Shown here in pieces: positions 53,375 through 61,160 of a DNA stretch of 64,000 bases. The stretch covers positions 21,066 to 85,065 of the forward strand of contig NZ_JAOCCU010000027.1 in assembly GCF_029840635.1 (NCBI RefSeq), given 5' to 3'. This stretch comes from Mitsuaria sp. GD03876 (GTDB lineage Bacteria > Pseudomonadota > Gammaproteobacteria > Burkholderiales > Burkholderiaceae_C). The position numbers were made by a program, and so were the translations under genes. Every line of letters starts with the position of its first letter. Positions within the stretch are counted from its first letter, which is position 1. The notes below the pieces were generated by a model. It was not told the DNA's origin, made no database searches, and worked only from the letters and a program-made list of their open reading frames with translations.

Positions 53375-55705
53375 TCAGTCGGCTCCCCGCGGAGCGGCAT
53401 CGGTCGCCGTGGCGGCGACGGGCGCGGCGGTGCCGCGCGCGGTGGCGGTCTCGCGCTTCCTGAAGCTGGCGCGCGTCGTCCACGCGATCGCCACGCCGCC
53501 GACCAGCAGCACCAGCAGCGGCCACCAGACCGGCCGGTTCCACTGGCCCTGCAGCGCGGCGCGGCGCGCCGGGTCGATGCGGTGGTAGCGCACGGGATCG
53601 CGGATCACGATGCTGGGCTTGCCGTTGTGGACCCAGCTCTGGTACGCCTGCCCGGTCCAGGCCCAGTACCCGAAAGCCCAGGGCGCGTCCTGCTGCGCGA
53701 TCGCCACCATGCGGTCGATCACCTGCTGCTTGGCCGGGCCGTCGTCCAGCACCTGCACCTGCTTGAACAGCCGGTCGAATTCCGCGTTCTCGTAGTTGGC
53801 GGAGTTCTCGCCTTCGTGCAGTGACTTGCTGTTGGGCCCGTACAGCAGGAACAGGAAGTTCTCCGCGTCCGGGTAGTCGGCGAACCAGCCCCACCAGAAC
53901 ACCTGGTGCTTGCCCAGCCGGACCTTCTCCTGGAACTGGTTGTAGTCGGTGGCGCGCACGTCCAGCTGCACGCCGAGCTTGGCGAACTGCTTGACCAGCC
54001 AGTCGTTCTCGGCCTTGACCTCGGGCGTCACGGTCCGCATGAAGTCGTAGTTCAGCACCAGCGGCTGGCCGGTCGTGGCGTCGCGGCCGTCGGGATACCC
54101 GGCCTCGGCGAGCAGCTGCTTCGCGTCCTCGATCGAGCGCCGCTCGGCCTTGCCGTTGACCAGCTTGTGGGTGACCGGGTTGAAGGCGCCCGGCTGCGCC
54201 TCGCGCGAGCCGAACACGCCCGGCGGCACCGGCCCGAACGCGGCGACGCCGCCGCGGTTCTTGAAGATGCGGCCGTAGCCCTCCTCCCAGTCGACCGCGA
54301 TCGACAGCGCCTGGCGCAGCTTGCGATGGCGGGCGTCGTCCTCGGGCGTGCGGCCCTTGCCGATCACCGGGTCCAGCATGTTGAAGCCGAGGTACCAGTT
54401 GTTCGGGTCGGTCGAGCGCGGGAACATGAAGCCGCGCTGCTGGAAGAAGGCCTCGGTCTCGGCGGAGTCGCTGGCGTCGGCGTAGAACTCGACGCCCCAG
54501 TCGCCGCGCTCCAGGTCGGGGATGTCCAGGTAGCCCTGCTTGAACATCTCCTTGCGCGGCACCCGCTCCTTGATCAGCGTGGCGACGATCTTGTCGATGA
54601 ACGGCATCGGCTTGCCGCAGTCGGCCAGGCGGCCCGCGGGACCGTCGTCGGGCATGCCGTCGCAGGGGTACAGGTCGTCCTTGCGGTAGTTCGGGTTGCG
54701 CGACATCACGTGACGGCGGTCCTGCTGGTACTCCGTCATCATGTAAGGCCCGGTGCCCACGGGCCACTGGTTCCAGGACAGGCCGTGCTCGGCCATGCCG
54801 GGCTGGGCGTAGAACAGGTCCACCTCCCAGGGGATCGGCGACATGAAGGTCGTCGACATCCAGTACGACCACTGCGGGTACTTGCCCTTGATGCGCACGC
54901 GCAGCAGGTGCTTGTCGACCGCCTCGGCGCCGGCCAGCGGCCACTGGCGGAAGTCCAGGAAGGGCTTGTCCGGCGCGCTCTCGGGCAGGCCGCGGAGCAG
55001 CTTGGTGTTTTCCTCGCGGACCCGCGCGCCGTATTCCTTCAGGCCGAGCACGTGCTCGGAGAACAGGCCGTAGATCGGCGCCTCGACGCGGGTGGTCGCG
55101 TGGCGCTTGAGCGCGTAGACGAAGTCCTCGGCCTCGAGCTCGCGCGTGCCCTGCTGCGCGAACTGCCAGGGCGAGCGCTTGTCGCCCAGCGCCTTGGCGT
55201 CGAGGTGGTGGTAGAGGTAATGGCCCTGCGCGTCCTTGGCGAACGCCGGGCTGGGCGCGTACTTCACGCCCGGGCGGATCGGCACGTCGTAGACGCTCTG
55301 CGCGATCTGCTCGGCCGGCGCGTCGTCGGGCAGGCGCCGGCCTTGCGCGTCGAGGTAGTACGGCTTCACCACGGCGGCCGCGGCGCGCGGGATCAGCGTG
55401 TAGGGCCGCTTCAGGTAGTGGTACCCGTAGAGCGGCTCGGTGATCTGGTAGGTGTAGACGGACTCGGGCGCGGTGTAGGACGCGGTCGGGTCCAGGTAGC
55501 GCGGCGAGCGCTCGTCGAAGGACAGGTACAGCGTGTTGTCCTTGGCCGCGCCGGCCGGATACGGGCTGTTGTTGCAGCCGCCCAGCAGCGCCGCCGCCAG
55601 CAGTCCCGCGAGCATCGCCGCCCGGCGTGCGCCCATGCGCGGGGCCCGCGCTCCGCGCCAGCCTTCAGCCGCGTGCAGCGACGCGTTCCACAGCCCCGAC
55701 GACAT
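53375..55705 (-). CDS. Peptide ABC importer binding protein (family 5) with double membrane anchor
   Basis: 776 residues from the ATG at 55705, chosen for GGAAGG six bases upstream; a start at 55636 would give a more typical lipoprotein signal. The lipobox LGGC (Cys44 counted from the first start) predicts an N-terminal lipid anchor. The rest is a large family-5 oligopeptide-binding domain (RSPRYLDPTASYTAPESV, GTGPYMMTEYQQDRRHVMSRNPNY). Oddly, a C-terminal hydrophobic helix (PLLVLLVGGVAIAW, about 729-742) follows the domain, with a positive RKRE stretch and a short Ala-rich tail. First gene of the SBP-permease-permease-ATPase operon. Confidence 0.9.
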   Translation of the reverse strand: MSSGLWNASLHAAEGWRGARAPRMGARRAAMLAGLLAAALLGGCNNSPYPAGAAKDNTLYLSFDERSPRYLDPTASYTAPESVYTYQITEPLYGYHYLKRPYTLIPRAAAAVVKPYYLDAQGRRLPDDAPAEQIAQSVYDVPIRPGVKYAPSPAFAKDAQGHYLYHHLDAKALGDKRSPWQFAQQGTRELEAEDFVYALKRHATTRVEAPIYGLFSEHVLGLKEYGARVREENTKLLRGLPESAPDKPFLDFRQWPLAGAEAVDKHLLRVRIKGKYPQWSYWMSTTFMSPIPWEVDLFYAQPGMAEHGLSWNQWPVGTGPYMMTEYQQDRRHVMSRNPNYRKDDLYPCDGMPDDGPAGRLADCGKPMPFIDKIVATLIKERVPRKEMFKQGYLDIPDLERGDWGVEFYADASDSAETEAFFQQRGFMFPRSTDPNNWYLGFNMLDPVIGKGRTPEDDARHRKLRQALSIAVDWEEGYGRIFKNRGGVAAFGPVPPGVFGSREAQPGAFNPVTHKLVNGKAERRSIEDAKQLLAEAGYPDGRDATTGQPLVLNYDFMRTVTPEVKAENDWLVKQFAKLGVQLDVRATDYNQFQEKVRLGKHQVFWWGWFADYPDAENFLFLLYGPNSKSLHEGENSANYENAEFDRLFKQVQVLDDGPAKQQVIDRMVAIAQQDAPWAFGYWAWTGQAYQSWVHNGKPSIVIRDPVRYHRIDPARRAALQGQWNRPVWWPLLVLLVGGVAIAWTTRASFRKRETATARGTAAPVAATATDAAPRGAD

Positions 55706-55728
55706 CGTCATCCTTCCAAAAAGCAAAC

Positions 55729-55749
55729 GCCGCATCGTCTTGATGCGGC
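55729..55749 (-). promoter_or_regulatory. Terminator-like hairpin in the leader of the peptide importer
   Basis: GCCGCATC/GATGCGGC, a perfect 8-bp stem with a 5-base loop, followed on the minus strand by GTTTGCTTTTT just before the ribosome site. Hairpin plus T-rich tract immediately before the first gene suggests transcription attenuation, or a small-RNA-regulated leader. Confidence 0.5.
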
Positions 55750-55845
55750 ATTGCCGGATTGTTGCCACGACCGGGCGCCCGAGGGGGCCGGCCGACGCCG
55801 GGGCGGATCATAGCGGCCCCGTTCGTCAGCCGCCTGTGACGTCGG

Positions 55846-56859
55846 TCAGTGGTCGTGAGGGCCGTGGCCGTGGTGATCGTGGCCTGGGTGATGGGCGTCA
55901 CCGTGCGCGTGGCCATGGTCGTGGCCGTGCCCATGGTCGTGGCCGTGGTCATGGTCGTGGCCCCAGGCGACGATGACGTCGCGGCCCTCGACCATCATCT
56001 CGGCCTTCGCGCCGACGGGCAGGCAGACCTTGGTCGGCACGTGGCCGAAGGGCAGCCCGGTCAGGATCGGCACCTTCACGCGCTCGCGCAGCGCCTGCAC
56101 GCAGGCCTTCATCGAATAGCCGCGGTCCAGCGGCGACTTCTTCCAGCCGCTGAAGCTGCCCAGGATCACCGCCTTCTGCGCGTCCAGCACGCCGGCCTGC
56201 CAGAGCTGCAGCAGCATGCGCTCGACGCGGTAGGGGTGCTCGTTCACGTCCTCCAGGAACAGGATCCCGCCCTTGACCTTGGGGAAGTGCGGCGTGCCCA
56301 GCAGCGAGCACAGCACCGCGAGGTTGCCGCCCCACAGCGTGCCGCGCGCCTCGACGCCGTCCAGGCCGGCCTCGGTGCGGAAGCCGATGGCCTCGAGGGA
56401 GCCGTCCATCGCCTCGAGGAAGCAGTCGCGGGTGATCTCGTCGACGCCGCCGTCGGCCTCGGCGCGGCCGAAGTCGTCGCAGGCGAGCGGGCCGGCCCAG
56501 CTGGTCTGCTTCGTGTGGGCGAGCAGCGCCAGCTGCAGCGCGGTGACGTCGCTCAGGCCGACCCAGCGGGTGCCGCGCTCGACGCTGCGCGCCATCAGCG
56601 CCCAGTCGATGCGGTCCAGCAGCCGCGTCAGGCCGTAGCCGCCGCGCGTGGCCAGCGCCACCGACGGCGCGGCCTCGGCCACGCGGTGCAGCGCGGCCAG
56701 CCGGGTCTCGTCGTCGCCGGCGAAGCGCTGGTGCTTCGCGAGCGCCGATTCGTCGATCGCCACGTCGAAGCCGAGCGCCGCCAGCCGCTTGGCCGCGCGC
56801 TTGAGCGATTGCGATTGCGCCAGGACGCCGGAGGGGGTGTAGAGGGTCAGGGAGCTCAT
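55846..56859 (-). CDS. ldcA: LD-carboxypeptidase (S66) with histidine-rich tail
   Basis: 337 residues. A cytoplasmic peptidase that removes the terminal D-Ala from murein tetrapeptides during recycling. The triad is Ser103 (VGLSDVT), Glu203 (FLEDVNEHPYR) and His273 (FGHVPTK). After about residue 300 there is a 37-residue tail with 18 His in HD/HG repeats, found on few S66 members, probably binding metal ions such as Ni, Zn or Cu. The tail DNA is a run of CATGGCCACG-like repeats. It overlaps tadA by 4 bases. Confidence 0.93.
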   Translation of the reverse strand: MSSLTLYTPSGVLAQSQSLKRAAKRLAALGFDVAIDESALAKHQRFAGDDETRLAALHRVAEAAPSVALATRGGYGLTRLLDRIDWALMARSVERGTRWVGLSDVTALQLALLAHTKQTSWAGPLACDDFGRAEADGGVDEITRDCFLEAMDGSLEAIGFRTEAGLDGVEARGTLWGGNLAVLCSLLGTPHFPKVKGGILFLEDVNEHPYRVERMLLQLWQAGVLDAQKAVILGSFSGWKKSPLDRGYSMKACVQALRERVKVPILTGLPFGHVPTKVCLPVGAKAEMMVEGRDVIVAWGHDHDHGHDHGHGHDHGHAHGDAHHPGHDHHGHGPHDH

Positions 56860-57521
56860 CGCTGCGGGTCGTCCTGCGGGGGATCGAGGTTCATGGAAAG
56901 GTAGTGCGCGTCGCCGACCGGGATCGCGGGGAACTCCTGCACCTCGGGCAGCGCGGCCATCGCGTCGAGCGCGTCCGCGACGGGTCCCGCGTCGAGACCG
57001 CTGTCGACGGCGGCCCGGCGGCGCGCCTCGCGCGCCTGGCGGGCGGCCTCGCGGCGTTCGGCGAAGAACTCGCGCAGCAGCTTGGCCGAGGCCTCGGCCA
57101 GCACGCCGCCGTGCAGCGCCGTGTGGTGGTTCAGCTGCTTCTGCGCGAACAGGTCCAGCACCGAGCCGGCCACGCCGGTCTTCGGATCCGGCGCGGCGAA
57201 GACGACGCGCTTGAGCCGCGCATGCATCATCGCCATCGCGCACATCGCGCAGGGTTCGAGCGTCACGTAGAGCTCGCACTCCGGCAGCCGGTAGTTGCCC
57301 AGCAGCTGCGCGGCATGGCGCAGCGCGACGATCTCCGCGTGGGCGGTGGGGTCGTGCGTGGTGATCGGGCGGTTGTAGCCGGTGGCGATCACCTGGCCGG
57401 CGCGCATGATGACGGCGCCCACGGGCACCTCGCCGACCAGCCAGGCGTTCTGGGCCTGGTCGAGGGCGAGCCGCATCGCGTAGTCGTCGGCGGGATGAAG
57501 GGGGTCGGACGCTGTGGTCAT
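56856..57521 (-). CDS. tadA: tRNA-specific adenosine deaminase
   Basis: 221 residues. Deaminates A34 to inosine in tRNA-Arg. The zinc site is HAE (His61-Glu63) with PCAMC (Cys91, Cys94). The core matches TadA (ALDQAQNAWLVGEVPVGAV). From ~160 a Glu/Arg-rich and Asp/Pro-rich extension makes it longer than the usual ~160-170 residues. Its stop overlaps the ldcA start by 4 bases. Confidence 0.93.
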   Translation of the reverse strand: MTTASDPLHPADDYAMRLALDQAQNAWLVGEVPVGAVIMRAGQVIATGYNRPITTHDPTAHAEIVALRHAAQLLGNYRLPECELYVTLEPCAMCAMAMMHARLKRVVFAAPDPKTGVAGSVLDLFAQKQLNHHTALHGGVLAEASAKLLREFFAERREAARQAREARRRAAVDSGLDAGPVADALDAMAALPEVQEFPAIPVGDAHYLSMNLDPPQDDPQR

Positions 57522-57569
57522 GGGGAAACTCGCGCGGCAGTGTAGCCGCCACCGCTATGCTGCCGCCCC

Positions 57570-58721
57570 ATGCAACAGGAGCCCCACGCCCATCAGGACG
57601 ACCTTTTCGGCGAGCTGCCGCCGAGCGCGCCGGCGCCCTTGCCCGCCGCGGACGACGATGCCGGCGGCGGCGGCGAGGGCGATGGCGACGACGCGAACGA
57701 AGGCGCCGACGGTGCCGGCAGCACGTCCGCCACCGCCGGCGCTCCGAAACGCCGGCGCGCCGGCATCCAGCCGCAACCGCCCGACGACGACCAGCTCGCG
57801 CTGGCGGCGGCGTTGTCGCCGCGGATCCGGCTCGGCACGTCGTCGTGGAGCTATCCCGGCTGGCACGGCATCGTGTGGGCGGGCCGCCATGGCGAGTCCA
57901 ACCTGTCGCGCAACGGCCTGACCGCCTACGCGCAACAGCCGCTGCATCGCGCGGTCAGCATCGACCGCGGCTTCTACCAGTCGCTCACCGCGAGCCAGTA
58001 CGAGCGCTACGCGCAGCAGGTGCCGGAGGACTTCCGCTTCACGGTGAAGGCGCCGAGCCTGATCACCGACGCGCAGGTACGCGCCGAGGACGGCCGCGGC
58101 CGGCAGGCCAACACCGCCTTCCTCGATCCGAAGCTGGCGATCCAGGAGTTCCTCGAGCCCGCCATGGCTGGCCTGGGCTCGCGCATCGGCGCGCTGGTGT
58201 TCCAGCTCAGCCCGCTCCCGCTGGGCATGCTGGACCGGATGCCGGAGCAGCTCGACCGGCTGCACGCGATGCTGGCCGCCCTGCCCGCGGTGCGCGACGT
58301 GGCGCCGGAGGCGGTGGTGGCGGTCGAGGTCCGCGATCCCGAGTGGTTGACGCCGGACTTCGTCGCGGTGCTGAAGGACTGCGGCGCGCGCTACTGCCTG
58401 GGGCTGCATCCGAAGCTGCCGCCGATCCAGGAGCAACTGCCGCTGCTGCGCGCGATGTGGCCTGGGCCGCTGGTGTGCCGCTGGAACCTGCATCGGATCC
58501 ATGGCCCGTTCGGCTACGAGGACGCGGAGAAGAAGTATGGCGAGTACGCCGAGGTCCTCGACCCCGATCCCGAGACGCGGGCCGTGCTGGCGAAGGTCAT
58601 TCGTGCGACCGCCGAGGCGGGTCATCCGGCCTACGTGACGATCTCCAACCACGCCGAGGGCTCGGCGCCGCTGAGCCTGCGGGCGCTGGCGCGCGAGATC
58701 GTCGAACCCGGCGCGCGCTGA
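57570..58721 (+). CDS. DUF72 family protein with acidic N-terminal extension
   Basis: 383 residues. The core from about residue 84 is DUF72 (IRLGTSSWSYPGWHGIVW, SIDRGFYQSL, FRFTVKAP, and GALVFQLSP), a TIM-barrel family of unknown function found widely in bacteria. The first ~80 residues are an acidic, Gly/Asp/Ala-rich, disordered stretch followed by a basic PKRRRAG motif, not part of the usual domain. It is divergent from tadA across 48 bases. Confidence 0.88.
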   Translation: MQQEPHAHQDDLFGELPPSAPAPLPAADDDAGGGGEGDGDDANEGADGAGSTSATAGAPKRRRAGIQPQPPDDDQLALAAALSPRIRLGTSSWSYPGWHGIVWAGRHGESNLSRNGLTAYAQQPLHRAVSIDRGFYQSLTASQYERYAQQVPEDFRFTVKAPSLITDAQVRAEDGRGRQANTAFLDPKLAIQEFLEPAMAGLGSRIGALVFQLSPLPLGMLDRMPEQLDRLHAMLAALPAVRDVAPEAVVAVEVRDPEWLTPDFVAVLKDCGARYCLGLHPKLPPIQEQLPLLRAMWPGPLVCRWNLHRIHGPFGYEDAEKKYGEYAEVLDPDPETRAVLAKVIRATAEAGHPAYVTISNHAEGSAPLSLRALAREIVEPGAR

Positions 58722-58752
58722 CACGTCAGGGCGCCGCGCGTCGCGTCCGAAC

Positions 58753-58766
58753 GCGCACGCGTGCGC
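58753..58766. repeat. 14-bp perfect palindrome between convergent genes
   Basis: GCGCACGCGTGCGC in the 94-base gap between the DUF72 and 2H-phosphoesterase genes. No T-run follows, so a terminator role is doubtful. Confidence 0.45.
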
Positions 58767-58815
58767 TGCTCGCGGGTGGCGCCCGCGAGGAGGCCGGCGG
58801 CCTGCGCGCCGGCGA

Positions 58816-59367
58816 TCAAACCAGCGGCCAGCGCGCCAGGTCGACGTGCGTGGACTGCCCTTGCAGACTGTCGAGCAGCAGGAACTCGTCCGCGGTCCAC
58901 CCGGGCACGATGAACGGCTGCGGCTCGACCGGATGGTCGTCGTAGAAGAAGGTCAGGTGAGGCGTGAAGTGCGGATCGGTCCGCAGGCCCGCCGCGTGCA
59001 GGCGTTCGCCCAGCGCGGCGCGCATCGCGCGCACCTCGTCGAGGCAGGTGCCGCCGCTGAGCACCAGCGGCAGGTTGCGCTGCTTGCGGGTGAAGCTCAG
59101 GAGCTGGTCGAAATCGACCCGGACCGCGCCGTGCCGCAGCGAGGCCGCGGCCGATTCGGCGAGCAGGCGCACCTCGGCCATCGCCTCGGCCTGGTCGGTC
59201 TCGTCGTCGTACCAGCCCAGGTGGTGGAGCGTCACGTGCAGCCGCTCAGTGCGCGGCGGCCGCGCGCGCATCCCGAAGCGCCGGGCGACCTCGTCGGACA
59301 GGACGCTCAGGCGCTCGGCGGTCGGGCGATCGGGCCGCAGGCAGAAGAACAGCGCATGGACGGTCAC
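58816..59367 (-). CDS. 2'-5' RNA ligase / 2H phosphoesterase family protein
   Basis: 183 residues from a GTG at 59367 that overlaps the upstream stop by 4 bases (GTGA). The two family motifs are HVTL (in RLHVTLHHLG, about residue 44) and HLTF (in HFTPHLTFFYDD, about 138). These enzymes (ThpR/LigT type) cleave 2',3'-cyclic phosphates or act on 2'-5' RNA bonds; the physiological substrate is unclear. Co-translated with the NIPSNAP gene. Confidence 0.9.
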   Translation of the reverse strand: MTVHALFFCLRPDRPTAERLSVLSDEVARRFGMRARPPRTERLHVTLHHLGWYDDETDQAEAMAEVRLLAESAAASLRHGAVRVDFDQLLSFTRKQRNLPLVLSGGTCLDEVRAMRAALGERLHAAGLRTDPHFTPHLTFFYDDHPVEPQPFIVPGWTADEFLLLDSLQGQSTHVDLARWPLV

Positions 59368-60110
59368 AACGCCGACCTCGCGCTGGGGCGCAGCCGCAGG
59401 ATCTGGGCGGGCCGCTCCTGCGCGTCGCGCCAGCGCGGCTCGAGCGCGCGCCACGCGGCCGAATGCCGGCAGGCGCTCCAGCGCAGCGCCCAGTCGTCGG
59501 CATCGGCGGCGCGGGTCATCCAGACGAAGACCTTCTCCCCTTCGCGCACCGGCAGCCGCGGGAAGTTGTTGGGCGAACGCTCCGGCACGAAGCCGGCGAT
59601 CACCGACAGGCCGGCGGCCTCGAGGACGGGCACGACGTCGCGGTCGAAGAAGGCGGCGAAGCCGTCCTCCGGATCGGCTGGGTCCTTCCAGAGGTAGCAC
59701 AGGTGCAGCGCGACGAGCCCGGGGCTCGCGCTCGCCGTGCCTGGCGACGCGCGGCGCGACTCGCGCGCGATGTCGATGCGCCCGGGCACCGCGCCGCCGG
59801 ACGGATCGCGCAACAGCAGCACGTTGTCGTTGTCGACGAGCAGCGGGTTGGCCTCGCCGCGGCGGGCCTGCCAGACCGGCCCGAAATAGAAGTCGTTGAG
59901 CGTGCGCTCGCGGGCGGCCATGTCGTCGAAGCCACGGATCCAGACGAAGCGATCCGGATCGTCGAGGTCGGCGAACTGGCCATACAGCCGCATGCCGACC
60001 GCCTCCTGGGAGTCGACGAACGCCTCGTCGAACAGGCGCATGAAGCGATCCCGCTCGCCCTTGACGATCTTGTACTGGCGCAGTTCGTAGACGGGATGGT
60101 CGTCGGTCAT
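59364..60110 (-). CDS. NIPSNAP family protein
   Basis: 248 residues. The N-terminal half reads YELRQYKIVKGERDRFMRLFDE and IRGFDDMAARERTLNDFYFGPVWQARR, the ferredoxin-like fold with the RQYK signature and the W-x-RGF pattern of NIPSNAP/EthD proteins. A second, weaker repeat lies at residues 130-220. The function is unproven. Immediately followed by the 2H phosphoesterase gene. Confidence 0.82.
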   Translation of the reverse strand: MTDDHPVYELRQYKIVKGERDRFMRLFDEAFVDSQEAVGMRLYGQFADLDDPDRFVWIRGFDDMAARERTLNDFYFGPVWQARRGEANPLLVDNDNVLLLRDPSGGAVPGRIDIARESRRASPGTASASPGLVALHLCYLWKDPADPEDGFAAFFDRDVVPVLEAAGLSVIAGFVPERSPNNFPRLPVREGEKVFVWMTRAADADDWALRWSACRHSAAWRALEPRWRDAQERPAQILRLRPSARSAL

Positions 60111-60163
60111 GGCGGTCTCCTGGATCGGGGCATCGAAGTGGTCGGGCGATTCTGGGCAGGGGC

Positions 60164-60182
60164 GCTGACATCGCGTGTCAGC
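60164..60182. repeat. 7-bp inverted repeat upstream of the NIPSNAP gene
   Basis: GCTGACA (60164-60170) and TGTCAGC (60176-60182) with a 5-base spacer, 54 bases from the NIPSNAP start. A possible operator. Confidence 0.45.
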
Positions 60183-60378
60183 AAGGGCGGAAGCCCCTTT
60201 CGCCGACTGCGCTGAACTTCAACGGCACATGCAAGGGTCGGCAACACCGCTTCGCGTGATCGGCGGCGTCATGCGCACCGGTTGGTGTCGTGGATGGGAG
60301 AGAACTGGAGGCGAAGAATTCGTGCTCGTCGTCGGCCCTGGCCTTCGATATCAACCATCAACTCTTGGAGCGCACCCC

Positions 60379-60585
60379 ATGACCCCCACCATTTCGACGG
60401 AAGGGCAAATCACCCTTCCTGCTGAACTCCTGAACAAGTGCGATTGGAAGGCCGGAGACGAGCTGGTGATCGTGGAATCCGGGCAGGGGCTTTTCATTCG
60501 CCGTCGCCACCGTCTGGACGACCTACGCGGTCTCACTCGCGGCGCATCGACCGATCGCTATCGCAATGGCCGTGACCGGTACTGA
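60379..60585 (+). CDS. AbrB/VapB-type antitoxin
   Basis: 68 residues from the ATG at 60379 with GGAG upstream. The N-terminal swapped-hairpin pattern TISTEGQITLPAELL is AbrB/MazE-like DNA binding, and the C-terminus (RRRHRLDDLRGL...DRYRNGRDRY) is the short basic and aromatic toxin-binding tail. The antitoxin of the downstream PIN-domain gene (28 bases away), expected to repress its own promoter. Base composition around this pair looks lower in GC than neighbouring genes, suggesting acquisition. Confidence 0.85.
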   Translation: MTPTISTEGQITLPAELLNKCDWKAGDELVIVESGQGLFIRRRHRLDDLRGLTRGASTDRYRNGRDRY

Positions 60586-60613
60586 GCCACCACCTCGGAG
60601 CGGAGACGTCTCA

Positions 60614-61093
60614 ATGAAAAAGCGCCAAGTGGTGGATACCTCTGCGTGGATAGAGTGGATGTCGGACACAGCGTTGGGGCTCAGCCTTGCGCAGGACTTT
60701 CCCGAAGGAGACCAATGCATCGTTCCCACGATGGTGCTGTTGGAGCTCGCGAAGTGGCTGCGGCGAGAGAGCCACGATCATCATCGGGATGAAATCCTGT
60801 CGATCGCCACCGGTTGTGCCGTTCATCCGCTCGACATGGAAACCGCATTCCTCGCGGCGAGGCTTGGAAGAGCGCATGGCTTGACGACCGCGGATTCGGC
60901 CATCTACGCGACGGCGCGCCGAAACCGCGCTGAACTCATCACCTGCGACGCCGATTTCGCGGACCTGCCGGGCGTTCGGCTATATCCAAAAGGCTCCCTG
61001 GCGCCTGCGGTCAGGCTCGGCACCGACCCGCAGGGTCGTTGGGTGCGCTGGCCGACCTCAGGCCGCTTGAGCGCACGACGGGTCGTGGCGTAG
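60614..61093 (+). CDS. PIN-domain (VapC-type) toxin
   Basis: 159 residues from the ATG at 60614 (MKKRQVVDTSAWIEW). The acidic site of PIN ribonucleases is complete: Asp8, Glu44, Asp94 and Asp112 or Asp114 (VDTSAW, LLELAKW, TTADSAIYATA, CDADF). A roughly 30-residue basic C-terminal tail (PAVRLGTDPQGRWVRWP) extends past the normal end. It cleaves RNA, probably tRNA or rRNA; the exact target is unknown. It is downstream of and slightly apart from its antitoxin. Confidence 0.88.
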   Translation: MKKRQVVDTSAWIEWMSDTALGLSLAQDFPEGDQCIVPTMVLLELAKWLRRESHDHHRDEILSIATGCAVHPLDMETAFLAARLGRAHGLTTADSAIYATARRNRAELITCDADFADLPGVRLYPKGSLAPAVRLGTDPQGRWVRWPTSGRLSARRVVA

Positions 61094-61125
61094 GTGGCGA
61101 CAAGGGCCAGGGAACGTCAGAAGCA

Positions 61126-61151
61126 AACAAGGGCCCCGCAGGGCCCTTGTT
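61126..61151 (-). terminator. guaA terminator
   Basis: 11-bp AACAAGGGCCC/GGGCCCTTGTT stem with a 4-base loop, just after the guaA stop. The T-tract is modest. It lies between convergent vapC and guaA. Confidence 0.75.
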
Positions 61152-61160
61152 CACTTGGGG

